Assembly (NCBI RefSeq): GCF_001411555.2
Contig: NC_049911.1
Coordinates: forward strand, 31,035,044 to 31,099,043
Length of the DNA: 64,000 bases
Reading direction: 5' to 3'
From: Juglans regia
Lineage: Eukaryota; Streptophyta; Magnoliopsida; Fagales; Juglandaceae
Positions 27,152 through 38,920 of the stretch are shown here, in pieces. How positions within the stretch are numbered: the first letter of the stretch is position 1; every line of letters starts with the position of its first letter. The position numbers were made by a program, and so were the translations under genes. Under the pieces are notes generated by a model. The model had not been told where the DNA came from, searched no databases, and worked only from the letters and a program-made list of their open reading frames with translations.

Positions 27152-27341
27152 GGATTCGTTTAGTTCTTCAATTCCTCTCAACTCATCATTATAATTTTTT
27201 CAAATTTCAACACAAAATATAATAAACAATTCAATTTTTTCAAATTCTAAAATAATAATAATATTAAAAAATAGTATTATAACAATATTTTATCAACTCA
27301 ACTCAACTCAACTCAATTCAATTCAATATTCAAACGCAGTC
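27152..27341. mobile_element. TTTGGAT-family MITE with TTA duplication
   Basis: 190 bp flanked by TTA on both sides (27149-27151 and 27342-27344). Termini ggattcgtttag and, in reverse, gactgcgtttgaat. The right arm has tandem actca units. A three-base TTA duplication points to the PIF/Harbinger (Tourist) class. Confidence 0.75.
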
Positions 27342-27546
27342 TTAGATTTAGGGAGAGAAATATATCAGAATCACAAAATACAAATAATAATTACGTGCAC
27401 TCATATGGTACTTGATCCATGTGGCCTTAGATCCTGATCGTGACGTGAGAATATATATATCGATTGATGGTCTATATATATATATATTCACCACCGACAA
27501 ATTTATTAAAAACTACTCGACTCTTTTTATATATGAGAAATTATTA

Positions 27547-27554
27547 GCAACTTA
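27547..27554. repeat. left 8-bp target-site duplication
   Basis: gcaactta, identical to 29041-29048. It borders the left tip of the hAT-type element. Confidence 0.8.
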
Positions 27555-27849
27555 TAGGCTTGCAACCCGGTTTGGCACAATTGAGTTTGTGCCTGACCCG
27601 ACATGGACGGTTTCATTTAAGCCAATGATCCAACCCGATCCGACTAAAATAAAATTGGTCGAACCCGTATGACCCATTTAAAAAGGAGTCTCCCTCGAGA
27701 AGAAGGCAACATAGAAGAAACCTTATGCCCTCCCAAAGTGCTGCCAAAAAGACACCATTTTCTTAGTGTTAACCAGATTGTTGCCCCTCATGCATGCATT
27801 TTCATTTTCTTTCAATCGTAGAGCGAGGGAAATCTCTCGGAGATCAATA

Positions 27850-28398
27850 ATGGAGAACGCAAAGGTTCAAGAGATTCTGGAGAAGCAAGTGCTGACGATG
27901 GCGAAGGTGGTGGAGGACAAGCTGGATAATGAGACCTCAGCCCTAGATCAGCTGGACATGGATGATCTAGATGCGCTTAGGGAGAGGAGGTTGCAGCAGA
28001 TGAAGAAGATGGCGGAGAAGCGGAGCTGTTGGATCTCCCTTGGCCACGACGAGTACTCCGAGATCCCTTCTGAGAAGGACTTCTTCGCCGCCTTAAAGGC
28101 CAGCAACCTCGTCGTCTGCCACTTCTCTCGCGACAACTGGCCCTACAAGATGGTAGATAGGCACTTGAGCATATTGGCAAAGCAGCACATGAAGACACGT
28201 TTTGTGAAAATCAATGCCGAGAAAAGTCCATTCTTGGCAGAAAAGCTCAAGATCATTGTTCTTCCAACCCTTGTTCTCATAAAGAATGCCAAAGTTGATG
28301 ACTATGTGGTAGGATTCGATGAGCTCAGATCCTCTCGACTGGAAAATAGCCTTTTCTCTTCTCTTCTCTTCTCTTCTCTGCATAGCAAACTCAAATAA
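27850..28398 (+). pseudogene. TXNDC9-like thioredoxin-domain fragment, 3' truncated
   Basis: An open frame of 182 codons from MENAKVQEILEKQVLTMAKV through FVKINAEKSPFLAEK to VVGFDEL matches plant thioredoxin domain-containing protein 9 (phosducin-like) over about the first 158 residues. These proteins assist chaperonin-mediated folding. After FDEL (about 28326) similarity stops and a pyrimidine-rich tail supplies the last residues and the stop, so the family's conserved C-terminal region is missing. In the active-site-like loop the usual NWPCK cysteine position is tyrosine (NWPYK). No introns interrupt the copy. An in-frame ATG at 27766 would only add leader sequence. It lies inside the hAT-type element. 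It could be expressed, but I regard it as a captured fragment. Confidence 0.75.
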
Positions 28399-28732
28399 GC
28401 TCATCCTTTTTTCTTCTCTCTCTGCTCGAGGGCTCAGATCTGGCTGTGATCTTGTGCCGCCAACCCAACTTTTTCTACCTTCCTTCTCCCCTCCATTTCC
28501 CTCTCTCTCTAAGTGTTTTTTGTCACTCTGTTCGTAAGAAGTCCAGTCTACGCCTCAGTTCAGTCCTTCATGGTGAATTACTCATGTTGAAAAAGAAATC
28601 CCAAAACTTTTTGTTGATTATTTTCTATTTTGTTGCATTTTCCTTTTTGTGAATTTCTTCTTTTTGTTCAACCTCGCCGACGTTGTACACCAGTAATTAG
28701 CAAAATAGGGAATTTAGTGCTCATATCGGGCA

Positions 28733-28866
28733 AGACGGGTGGACGAGTTCGTCGAACTTGACGGTGCCGTTGTCGTTGGTGTCCATGTTGGCCAGAAGGA
28801 CATGGAGCTGGTCGCCAGAGGGCTTGAGGCTGAGTGAGCGAAGAAGGCTGAGTGGGTGGCTACTGG
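28733..28866 (-). pseudogene. calmodulin-like EF-hand exon fragment
   Basis: On the minus strand one frame reads LLRSLSLKPSGDQLHVLLANM followed by a 12-residue EF-hand loop DTNDNGTVKFDE and LV. This is the linker and second EF-hand typical of plant calmodulin-like proteins. The loop keeps D1, N3, N5 and E12. No start codon or other EF-hands are present and similarity ends abruptly on both sides. It is oriented opposite to the thioredoxin fragment within the same element. Confidence 0.75.
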
Positions 28867-29040
28867 CTAGGTTTTGAGGACTGAGTATGCTTTTATACTC
28901 TCAGACGGGTTGACACAAATTATACAAATCCGTTATTAGTTGAGCTGAGACCTGCTCAAATAATAACCCAATAAAATTCAGGTTGGTTCGGGTCATCCTA
29001 ATCGGATACAGCGGGTGTTCGGGTCACATGCACTCCCCTA

Positions 29041-29048
29041 GCAACTTA
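29041..29048. repeat. right 8-bp target-site duplication
   Basis: gcaactta, perfect match to 27547-27554. Confidence 0.8.
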
Positions 29049-29811
29049 TTTAATTTATACGTCATGTATGACTTTAAAAAATAATAATTTTAGTTTTAAA
29101 TTATTACTTTTGTTAACATTATTAAACTTCTATTTTTTTATGCCGTTCTTTACAGATTCCCTTAGTTTTTTGGCTTTCATTCTTTCATTATATGGTACAA
29201 TTTAAAGTTAAGCACATCATGTAACTTAGCTAGAATATATATACTCCATCGATCGTAAGCAGTCTTCCGCAGACTAACATATATATTAATAAACAAAGAT
29301 TTCACCACCGTGATTGCCATCATGACCACCAGCTCGATGACGTACTTGAGATTAGTAATTACCACTGTTCTTATTTATTTATTTACATATATTTTTGTTT
29401 AGAAATTCACAGGAGTACATTAAGATACATGATCCATATATATATACATATATATTTGTTATCACAAAAATCTCTCTAATTTACGCGTAAAGCCACCAAA
29501 AAAGAGAGAGAGAGAGAGAGAGGAAAAACTCGTGATGAATATGATATAGCTAGGTCTGAATTTTCATGATCATTTGTGGATGCAAACAAAATTCAAAGAA
29601 AGAGTACTTCAAGAAATTACGTGCCAATCTTATACCATATATATGGGTTGAATTACAACAAATTACAAACATCATGCACACCGAACAAATAAAACATATA
29701 TATATATATATATATATGTATTTACAGTGGTAGTACTGCATGCAGGCTACAGTACTACTGTGCCACAGAAATATGGTGCTCATAATTAGCCATATAATGA
29801 GCTCCCTGGCC

Positions 29812-29849
<38 letters not shown>

Positions 29850-30218
29850 ATATGATCATCAGCGCCCTAAGTTTGCCACTACTACGTAGAACACTATATA
29901 ATGAAAGAGGAAAACGATACAAATTAGTCTTCGATCGACAAAATAAAAGAGCAAAGCGTCAAGTCTTTGCATCGTCCAACAACGTGGGATTTCGTAAAGC
30001 CACCACCTTTTTTCCTTCGAAAAGAAAGAGATAATGGTTTCAGCGAGCAGCTGTCTAAATTAGCGTACTTAGCTTTAGTTCCTATGCCTCAGGGAGAGAG
30101 AGAAGAGAAAGTCCAAAATTCTCACATTTTAAAGCTTTATTGATTAGGTCATAAAGATGGACGAACTTTCATTACTTTCATTGAGAGGAGTAGAACTACT
30201 AGTACTTCAACGTGCTAA
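29049..30218. other. 3' flank of bZIP gene, AT-rich
   Basis: Contains GA and TA microsatellites (about 29502-29521, 29696-29716, 29814-29846). No gene or transposon end recognised. Confidence 0.5.
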
Positions 30219-30707
30219 TTACGGTGATTGCATGGTACATAAGATTTGGTATAGATCCGAAAGCCTGGCACTGAGATCTATGGATTCTGATCTTAACCGC
30301 TGATTATCCGCCCATATTACATGACTTTGATGTAAAACTAAGCCCAAACCGTTCTTTAATTCCTGGTTCTCCATTTTCAACCGGTTCGCTTCGTACGTGA
30401 GGTTCTGTAGATGCCTTTTCTTTCGCCAGCGGCAAAGCCGGGCTGACTTGCGGTTCGATTCCTTGCGTCTGAGCTGCCTCTCCTCGTACGTATAAACCGC
30501 CCGGTTCGAGCCCTCGGAACCGGAGTTTGGATCGACCGAGTCTCTTGATTGAAAGAGCTGGGACAAGAGTTGATCATCTAGAGATTCATTACAATACTGG
30601 GTCGGTGATTGAAAGGAGGACAGGATTTCTTGGAATTCATCTGTGCCGAACTCAATTTCTTGAGAACCCGGACATTGGGATACGACTGGCTCTTGGGAGA
30701 AAAACAT
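30219..30707 (-). CDS. bZIP transcription factor, small intronless
   Basis: 162 residues, single exon. The basic region has N-x7-R (N85 to R93 in NRKSARLCR). The zipper starts at L103 and continues L110, L117, V124, I131 and L138, so the middle heptads are imperfect. An acidic N-terminal half (GTDEFQEILSSFQ) may be an activation region. Size, lack of introns and the ERQLRRKESNRKSARLCRWRK block suggest the small plant bZIPs related to Arabidopsis bZIP4, 5 and 6. It is expected to bind ACGT-core DNA in the nucleus as a dimer. The frame stays open for 40 more codons upstream to an ATG at 30827, but a TATA box lies between the two ATGs, so 30707 is preferred. Confidence 0.88.
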   Translation of the reverse strand: MFFSQEPVVSQCPGSQEIEFGTDEFQEILSSFQSPTQYCNESLDDQLLSQLFQSRDSVDPNSGSEGSNRAVYTYEERQLRRKESNRKSARLCRWRKKRHLQNLTYEANRLKMENQELKNGLGLVLHQSHVIWADNQRLRSESIDLSARLSDLYQILCTMQSP

Positions 30708-30770
30708 TGTTAAAAAGAGTGAGCAAGAGGGGAGGGGAGGGAAAAGGGAAGGAACGAGTTCCAGGGGTTG

Positions 30771-30780
30771 GGTATTTAAG
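30771..30780 (-). promoter_or_regulatory. TATA box candidate of the bZIP gene
   Basis: cttaaatacc on the minus strand, 64-73 bp before the ATG. Transcription would begin near 30745, with a short pyrimidine-rich leader. Confidence 0.5.
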
Positions 30781-30827
30781 GGAGAATGAAGGGAAGAATG
30801 GAGGACCAAAAGCGCCGGGGGTCCCAC

Positions 30828-32757
30828 CTCAACAAAAGATTTTGGAGCACCATTGAAGGAACCTTTGTCTAATAAAAGTACGCGTTTGCTTTTTTTTTTA
30901 TTTTTTATTTTATGTTTTCTTGTGGTCAGGGTGTGTTTGTCACTTACGTGCAGTTCCTTTTAGTGTCAGGTGGCACTGTGGATTGCGGTGGGCTAATTGT
31001 GCTGCTTTGGTGGGGTCCCGGAGAAGATTAGGTTAGCTTAATCACGAAGAATATTCAAACAAAAGATTTCCAAAAAAAAAAAAAATGTAAGGCAAAAAAT
31101 ATATGGCAGAACAACGTTTATCATTTTTGCACATATGATCGTAGAATAACGAATTATATTATATGGAGCAACCGATCATTTAAAGAATATTATTGAATTA
31201 ACGTCGCATGATCACATATATATATATATATATATTTAACCTAATTAGTAAAAGGAGGAAAAAATAAAGGAGAAGAAAAGTTAAAGTGGCGGCACTTGCA
31301 AAAAAGAAAGTTCCATGTTCAGGTTATTTTTTTTTAGATGGATCAGTACGTTTCATGGATTACTTTTAGAGCTAACATGATTTTGCAGCATCTAGCTAGG
31401 AAGTTCTCTTTCTCTGCAAATTAAAACTGCATTTCATAGAGTTGTTTACTTTCACTCACGTACGGCCGCCTCACCACCGATCTTTGGAGGAATCTATGAG
31501 AAAGTATTCTGCCTCTGCAATAATATTAATATTATATATGTAAAGCTAGGGTTTCATAGTACTGTTTGTTCTCTTCTCCAAAGCAGGTTGGTCTACTTCC
31601 ACTGATCACCTGCATCTTTGGAGAAATATTAGGCTTTTCCCTGCTCTAAACATGGCATCCACTTTAATTTGTTGCTGTTCGTATTAGTTTTGTTTGTTTA
31701 ATAACAAGGAATATTCCTGGTTTACTGGGCAGTTTTCTTAGTTAGCATTTTGGTTAGTTTTTCTTGTTGGGTAGTTAGTCTCTGTCGTCGCACGTTACCA
31801 TGCATGCCCAAAGGCCACATGATTAATTAGTGGGAACCAACATGCAGGACACCTTAGAATAATTAAAGTGAAGTTAGAATCCCTTGGTCTCCCCCAGCTT
31901 TCTGCGCTACTTTCATCTGATCCAAGTTTGGTTAATTTATGTGCTGCAATTAATTGAAAAATAATTACCACCTCATGATCTGATCCCACATTTTATATGG
32001 TTTATAAACTGCAAGCAATGAACATGCTTTGCAACGGCCCCTTGTTTTGTTTCTTTTGTCGCTCGATCGTGATCTACTACTAAACCACCATTTTTTTTTT
32101 ATGCAATTGATTCTTCCTTAAAGAAATTTAATAATAGTCCGTGTTTCAATCACTCAAGCAGATAAAATTAATGTCGTGTAATCTACAACCTAATTAAATG
32201 TGTCTACCGAATTGTGATTAATTATGAGCTAAGTGGTTTCAAAATGTGCTTATACAAAGTAATTTTCACTTATAGTACCGACCATTATCTCTTTTTCTTA
32301 CCGGTGTTTGCTTAATATTTTATTTGCAAGCGTCTGTATTTTTTTTTACACAATAAATAAATACATGATGCTAGTTTGAAATTTAAGAGAGAGTACTACC
32401 CACTCATTTAAAATGCAGACTTACCTTAATATACAAATTAATACTTGTTTTGGATCTATATAAGTTCTTTTTTGGAATATTTGTAATTTGCATTGTTGAT
32501 CATCAACATGATGGCCGATATAATTCTTCGTTTTCTTTTTCCAACCATTGAGATTTGAGACCCTGTTTTATTCGTTTACCTTCTTAGTTTCTTCCAATGG
32601 CAATTAAGAACCTGGAGATCACCGGCCCGTACGTTTTAGAATGGATGACAACGCGCGGGATTAATGGTGGTGGCCGCCATGCATGCATGGTTAATTAATT
32701 GTACATGTTGATGGCATGTCATCGAATTGTAACGTATAATTATCCAGTTTCTAGCTA
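30828..32757. other. bZIP promoter side and intergenic DNA
   Basis: AT-rich. It has a TA run near 31217-31236 and several poly(T) runs. No gene, RNA or repeat end is supported. Confidence 0.5.
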
Positions 32758-32762
32758 GCGAA
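32758..32762. repeat. left 5-bp duplication of copia element
   Basis: gcgaa, repeated at 37422-37426 directly after the right LTR. Confidence 0.85.
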
Positions 32763-32988
32763 TGTTAACAATATCACTCAAAAGGAGAATGACAGCTCAG
32801 CCTCTCCACAAAATACATCTCAAGAATAGTCTAGAATACTTTGTAAATCTATATATATGTGTCCCTTTTCTCTTATAAAGAATATTCTCTCTTCCTTTGT
32901 GTATAAGTATCACTACTGTACTACATATCAAATCAGTGAGAATCACAAGAATATTTTCTGTTTTTAGTCTATTATCCTTCTTCCATTA
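32763..32988 (+). repeat. left LTR of copia element
   Basis: 226 bp, starts tgttaacaatatcactc and ends ttcttccatta. It contains tcttataaagaat and tgtgtataagtatc as possible promoter words. Confidence 0.9.
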
Positions 32989-33029
32989 TGGTATCTAGAT
33001 CCGAATAGGACTCACGTCCAAAACTCTTC

Positions 33030-36000
33030 CATGGCCGAAACATCATCCTCCCCCAATTTTTCCCTCCCATCCCCTACCCATTTCATCACTGTTAAATTAA
33101 ACCATGATAACTACCTTTTGTGAAAGGCTCAACTTATGTCTTTCCTTAAAGGGCAGAATTTATATGGGTATATATATTGATGGTTCTGTCAACACCCCTA
33201 GTTGCTTGATGAAAATTTCACAAAACCCAATGCCGAATACTTAGCCTAGAAACAACAAGACCATGCCATTATGAGTGTGCTTATTTAATCTTTATCAGAA
33301 AGCTTGATAGCTCACGTTCTTGATGCTTCCACATCTCGCAAAATCTAGACAATTTTGAAGGATCTCTTTGTAGCCAACTCTCAAGCACGTGCTATGCAAA
33401 TTCAGTACCAACTGACTACACTAAAGAAAGGATCCGACTAGATTGCTGAGTATTATAAAAAATCTAAGCTCCTTCGTGAAACTCTTGCTGCAGCTGGTAA
33501 AATCTTAACCTCTTCTGAGTTCATTACCTTTCTGTTGACTGGCTTGAGAACTGATTTTGATTCGGTTGTAACCTCAATCACTACAAGGGTAGACCCCCTC
33601 ACCCCTTCTCAAGTCTATAGTCACTTACTTACCCATGAATCCCGATTATCCCATCAACAGACTACCCTCACTGCATCACCTGAACTCTTAGCCAACTCCA
33701 CTTCCAAAAACCCCCCCAATTTCAGTCACAGAGGAAGAGGTTTTTCTCACGACAGATGAGGTTACAGAGGATGTGGGAGAGGCTGAAATGGTGGTCTGTT
33801 CAACCCATCTTATTTTTCACCAAATCGTCCATCATGTCAGGTTTGCCATAGACAAGGTCGTACAACACTTACTTGCTACTATAGGTTTGATCACAGCTAT
33901 CAATCACCCCACCTCCTTCTTTATCTATTTATTTCACCTATGCCCCTTCTTTCACTCACGAAACAGCTTCATCAGTTGAGAATAACTGGTACATTGACTC
34001 TGCTGCTACACATCACTTCACTCACAATTTTTCTAACTTGTCTCTTAATCCACCTTAGTGCAAGGGAGATGAACAGGTGCGTGTAGGTGATGGCAACTCT
34101 ATTCCCATCCATCATGTTGGCAACTCTACTGTCCCCTCCACATCTGGCAATCTTCTTCTCTCTCAGCTATATCATGTTCGTTCTATTTCTAAAAATCTAG
34201 TTTCAGTTAGAAAATTTTGTGAAGACAATTTGGTTTTCTTTGAGTTTTATTCATCTTATTTTTATATGAAGGATTCCCGCACCAAGAAAAATCTCCTTCA
34301 AGGTCCTACTAGCAACATGATGTATATCTTCCCTACTGAGTCACCTTCTCATCAAGCTTAGGTGCATGTGTTTTCCCCTTCCAATGGCACATGCGATTAG
34401 GTCATCTATCTATGCAATTTGTCCACATAATAATTTCACAAGTGTCTCTTCCTATGAAGTCATCTCCCAAGCATGGTTTATGCTCTTCTTGCTGCCAAGC
34501 AAAACTCCATCAACTTCCTTATGCTCATTCTGCTTCTCGGTCTACTGCTCGATCCACTTCAACTTCTTTTCCCAGATGTTTGGGGGGTCCTACTCCAATT
34601 CTGTCACGTGGTGGTTTTTGATATTATTTGTCTTTTGTTGATGATTATAGCAGGTTTACATGGTTGTTTCCATTAAAATGTAAATCTGATATAGTCACTA
34701 TCTTTTCATCTTTCAAACGTCATGTAGAAACTCTTCTTAATACAAAAATACGTGCATTACAATCTGATTGGGGTAGAGAATTTAAATCTATCAATACTGT
34801 TTTACATTCTTTTGGAATCTCTTATCGTTTATCTTGTCCATATGCCCACTCCCAAAATGGCTAGGTTGAAAGAAAGCACTAGCACATTGTTGAGACTGGC
34901 CTTGCACTTCTTGCTCACTCTTCTACTCCTGACACTTACTGGTCCGATGCCTTTACCACTGCAGTCTTTTTAATTAATCAGCTACCAACTCATGTTTTGC
35001 ATTTTAAATCTCCTTTTGAAATGTTGTTTCACAAGTGTCTTGATTACACTTTTCTAAAAAATTTTGGGTGCATCTATTGGCCCAACCTTAGACCATATAA
35101 TAAACATAAGTTGAATTTTTGTTCCTTTCCATGTGTATTTCTTGGTTATAGTTCTGACCATCATGGTTATTTATGTTTTCATGTTCCTACTACCCGAATG
35201 TACATCTCTCGGGATGTATTAGTTGATGAATGTGAATTTTCATTTTTAAAACAAGCCTCCAATCTGTCACCTTCCTCTTTGCCCATTTTATCCGATCTTA
35301 TACTCTCACGGCTAACTAATCTATTACTACATCCTATCAACGCTATTGGGCCTTCTCTACCTTCCTCTCGGCCCGCTTCTCCTTCCCAATCCATACCTAC
35401 ACCTTCTAACTCCTCTGCCCATTTATCCTACATCATCTACTCAATCTCTCGAGCCCACACTTGAACCAAATCCTTCTCATAGTTCGGCATCTTTTCCTTC
35501 TCCCAAACCATCTTCTCCCATTCTGCCACCATCATTTTTAGTGCATCCCATGCAAATCAGAGTAAAATCTCACCTCCATTTTCTAAAAATTCAAACCGAC
35601 GACACCATCTCTTGGCCTCGACCCATGGCTATGTCACATCTGCTGCTACCCCTGATGAACCCACCTCTGTCACTGAGATGTCTAAATTTTCCGAATGGAG
35701 AAATGCCATGCAACGTGAGTTCGATGCTCTTCTCTCTACTGATACATGGACCTTGGTCCTTCCTGCTCCCTCTCAAAACCTTGTGGGCTGTCGGTGGATT
35801 TTTAAAACAAAGCATCTCTATGATGGATCAATAAAACGTTGAAAAGCCAATACTTGTAGCCAAGGTCTACCGTCAAGTCGAAGGCCTGGATTACTCAGAA
35901 ACTTTTAGTCCTATGGTAAAGTCTACATCAATTAGGTTAGTGCTTTTTGTTGCTATTTCTTCTAGATGACCGATCCACCAATTAGATGTGCAAAACGCTT

Positions 36001-37190
36001 TTTTGCACGGAACACTGGATGAGGACGTTTTTATGTCACAACCAATGGGTTTTATTCACCCACAATTTCCTCACTACGTTTGCAAGCTCAATCGAGTTTT
36101 GTACGACCTCAAACAGGCCCCTCGTCCGTGGTATGCGCGTTTGAGTTCAAAATTGTTGGATTTGGGATTTGTTGTGTCGAAATCTGATACTTCATTGTTT
36201 ATCTACCAATATCAATCTGTGACTATTTACTTTCTAGTATATGTTGATGATATGGTTTTTACTGGCTCAAATCTGCATGCTCTTACTCAGCTTATTACAC
36301 TGTTAAGTGTTGATTTCCCTCTTAAAGATATGGGTGCCTTTCATTATTTCTTGGGCATAGAATGCCACCGTGACTCTACTGGTCTTGTATTGTCTCATAG
36401 AAAATACATTATTGACTTGCTGAAGAAAACTAATATGACCAATTGCAAACTTGTGAGCAGTCCTATGTCCCCTTCTGCAAAACTCTCTGCATTTGACTCT
36501 ACTTCTATGGAAGACCCATCACTGTACAGAAGTGTGGTGAGCAACTTACAGTATTTGTCATTCACTAGGCTTGACTTGGATTTCTCAGTGAATCGGGTAT
36601 GTCAATTTATGCATGCTCCTTGTATATCTCATTGACAATCTATTAAGCGTATTTTACGCTATCTCAAACAAACTTTGGACTATGGCTTGCTTATCACACC
36701 CTCCCCTTCTCTTGGATTTGCTGTCTTTTCCTATGCTAACTAGGCAGGATGCCCAGATGACAAAAAGTAAACTGCAGGGTATTGTGTGTTTTATGGCAAA
36801 AACTTGATTTATTGGAGCTTAAATAAGCAGTCCACCATCGCAAGGTTCAGCACTAAGGCTGAGTACAAGGCCTTAGCTCATGCAACATGTGAATTAATTT
36901 AGATACAATCCCTTTTATCAGAATTGGGTATTTTTTTGTCAAAGCCTCCAACTCTCTATTGTGATAATTTGGGAGCTACTTACCTCTCAGTGAACCCGGT
37001 GATGCATTCCTGAACTAAATATGTTGATATTAATTACCATTTCGTTCGGGATCGAATTCATGCCAAAACTCTTCAAGTATCTTTTCTCTCCAATAAGGAT
37101 CAACTTGCGGATATTCTCACAAAGCCTTTTCCATTTCCAAATTCTACACACTTCGATCAAGCCTCGCAGTTCTTCCAGGACTGATTGGCT
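33030..37190 (+). pseudogene. copia gag-pol remnant with many stops and frameshifts
   Basis: The polyprotein is split into many short frames. Recognisable pieces: gag start MAETSSSPNFSLPSP (about 33030) with a stop soon after; a gag segment around 33535-33690; the protease-like IDSAATHHF (about 33990); GAG-pre-integrase (about 34380); an integrase core (about 34630-35000) with SDWGREF; reverse transcriptase from about 35690 with the YVDDM catalytic box (about 36240); and an RNase H-like tail to about 37100. Premature stops occur in every domain, so no functional product is possible. Confidence 0.9.
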
Positions 37191-37200
37191 CGCAGGGTCG

Positions 37201-37421
37201 TGTTAACAATATCACTCAAAAGGAGAAGGACAGCTCATCCTCTCCACAAAATACATCTCAGGAATAGTCAAAAATACTTTGTAAATCCATTCGTGTCCCT
37301 TTTCTGTTATAAAAAATATTCTATCTTCCTTTGTGTATAAATATCCTACTATACTGCATATCAAATCAATGAGAATCACAAGAATATTTTCTGTTTTTAG
37401 TATGTTATCCTTCTTCCATTA
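37201..37421 (+). repeat. right LTR of copia element
   Basis: 221 bp, same ends as the left LTR. The short AT run atatatat of the left copy is missing here. Confidence 0.9.
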
Positions 37422-37426
37422 GCGAA

Positions 37427-38920
37427 TCGTCTCTAAATGGATCCTAATTAAAGATTTAGTACTTAGTTCTGTCAATATGTGGACATGTCACATGCTTAAA
37501 ATGAGTTTGCAAGACATAATATTGCAGCTCATGTTGGTAATCATGTTCAATGCTACTTTACGCACGGTTTTAGTATTCAGTACTTTCATTTTCTGAAAGC
37601 GTGTGCTAATTTGAAATCTAAACGCATTTCGAGCTTATTTCGAGGGATTTTGGTGATGCGTTGAAGTGTTACTTGCTATTCATTTATTTTCTAAAAACGA
37701 CGAAGGAGAACTCAAAATCGCAATAGCAACATCGATAAAATCGTCAAAAGAGTTCAAATAGACTGAAACTAAAAATTTGGGAGTTAGGGTTAAAGGATTA
37801 ATGGATCGATATACAATAAGTGTGGAAATGTTTAAATCCAAACTGAAATTTTGTTAATTACATTTATAAAGCTTCAATAAATTAAAATTTATAATTTTTG
37901 GTGCTAAGGTTAGTCGAGACCATCCGCCCAAGAGCATTTAGAACACACGAGTCGCGCATATCATCATCGCCCAGGGTGCTGATCCAGATTATGATCAAGT
38001 ACTGTTATGGACTTAAACATGGGAAAAGTAAGCCAAATTACACACGTAGGACTACTGAACTTGGAAGAGCGCCGATTAAATGCTGATAGTAAACTTTTTT
38101 TAAAAAAACGATACTATAATATTTATTGCTGGGTTTAAATAAAATGATCTACAATTTATGACAACTTTTAATTACCGAACATACGAGTGTTTGATGATAT
38201 TTGTTTTTGTTTATCCACACGCCGGCAGCCAGCTTTTTCAGCCACGACAGCCAACCATTTCTTTAGTTTCGCGTCTTTTTTCAGTTGCGTAATTAATTTA
38301 TTCATAAAAAAAGTTACTTTATTTTTTTAGTAAGTTCATACTCTCAAAGAGCAAAATTCTTTAAGTTAATTCAAATTTAACTTAACTATTTAATTTCTTG
38401 CATCGTGACAAGACTACAAGTACGTACTAACTTTTATCAATATGGACTCCGCTCAAACTACATGTATTAACTTTCAACAAAATGATCTACCAATAGCCAG
38501 CTGACACTTAACCCAGCAAGATGTGGACAAGGAGGGAGACACAGAGAGAGAGATTTCCATGTACAACTTCGATTACAGAGTAATCGCCCTTCATGTTCTG
38601 GCGGGGTCAAAATAAACAAATGCTTGCCAGCCACGTATTACCTCCATATGATCCATTCTCATGTATTTTCCCAATGGGTATACTTATAAGTTTACAGGAG
38701 GAGCTCCCTGCGATCACAATCATGGAGTTAAATTAGTTATTCTTCTAGGTATGCAATGAAGGATAGATCAAAATTAACCACCACTTTATAAATTTTTTAA
38801 AAATAAAAGAAAAGAAAAGATCATCAGTCCCATCTAAAAGACCAAGGTTAATCAATGGATTATTGGGTTCTGATGTTTATAGTAACAGAACAAGATTTTA
38901 AACCGGCTCAACTAATACCA
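37427..38920. other. intergenic DNA downstream of DUF2045-like gene
   Basis: It includes a segment (about 37900-38090) of more balanced composition, with words such as cccagggtgctgatccagat and taaacatgggaaaagtaagc, perhaps an old LTR remnant. No gene is supported. Confidence 0.4.

Larger units (their letters stand above)
27555..29040. mobile_element. hAT-type element carrying gene fragments (Pack-hAT-like)
   Basis: 1486 bp flanked by a perfect 8-bp direct repeat gcaactta (27547-27554 and 29041-29048). The left tip reads taggcttgcaacccgg; the right tip on the other strand reads taggggagtgcatgtgaccc. Both inner flanks are rich in acccg/cgggt words (27565-27680 and 28900-29030), as in hAT subterminal regions. 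An 8-bp duplication is the hAT hallmark. The interior has no transposase. It carries an intronless thioredoxin-domain fragment (plus strand), a leader-like pyrimidine-rich segment (about 28330-28560) and an EF-hand exon fragment (minus strand). The element is therefore non-autonomous and chimeric. Confidence 0.8.
32763..37421 (+). mobile_element. Ty1/copia LTR retrotransposon, inactivated
   Basis: 4659 bp, bounded by 5-bp direct repeats gcgaa. LTRs are at 32763-32988 and 37201-37421. Directly after the left LTR comes tggtatctagatcc, a decayed copy of the initiator-tRNA-Met primer site. Domain order is gag, protease, integrase, reverse transcriptase and RNase H, the Ty1/copia order. By eye the LTRs differ at roughly 15 positions plus small indels, so the insertion is not recent. 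Both LTRs start tg but end ta rather than ca. Confidence 0.93.

Noticed and set aside
30708..30827. Upstream in-frame ATG extending the bZIP by 40 residues
   Set aside because: A TATA box (30771-30780) lies downstream of that ATG, and the extension is proline/leucine-rich leader translation.
33535..36807. Separate short genes in the copia element
   Set aside because: All are pieces of one broken gag-pol frame, not independent genes.
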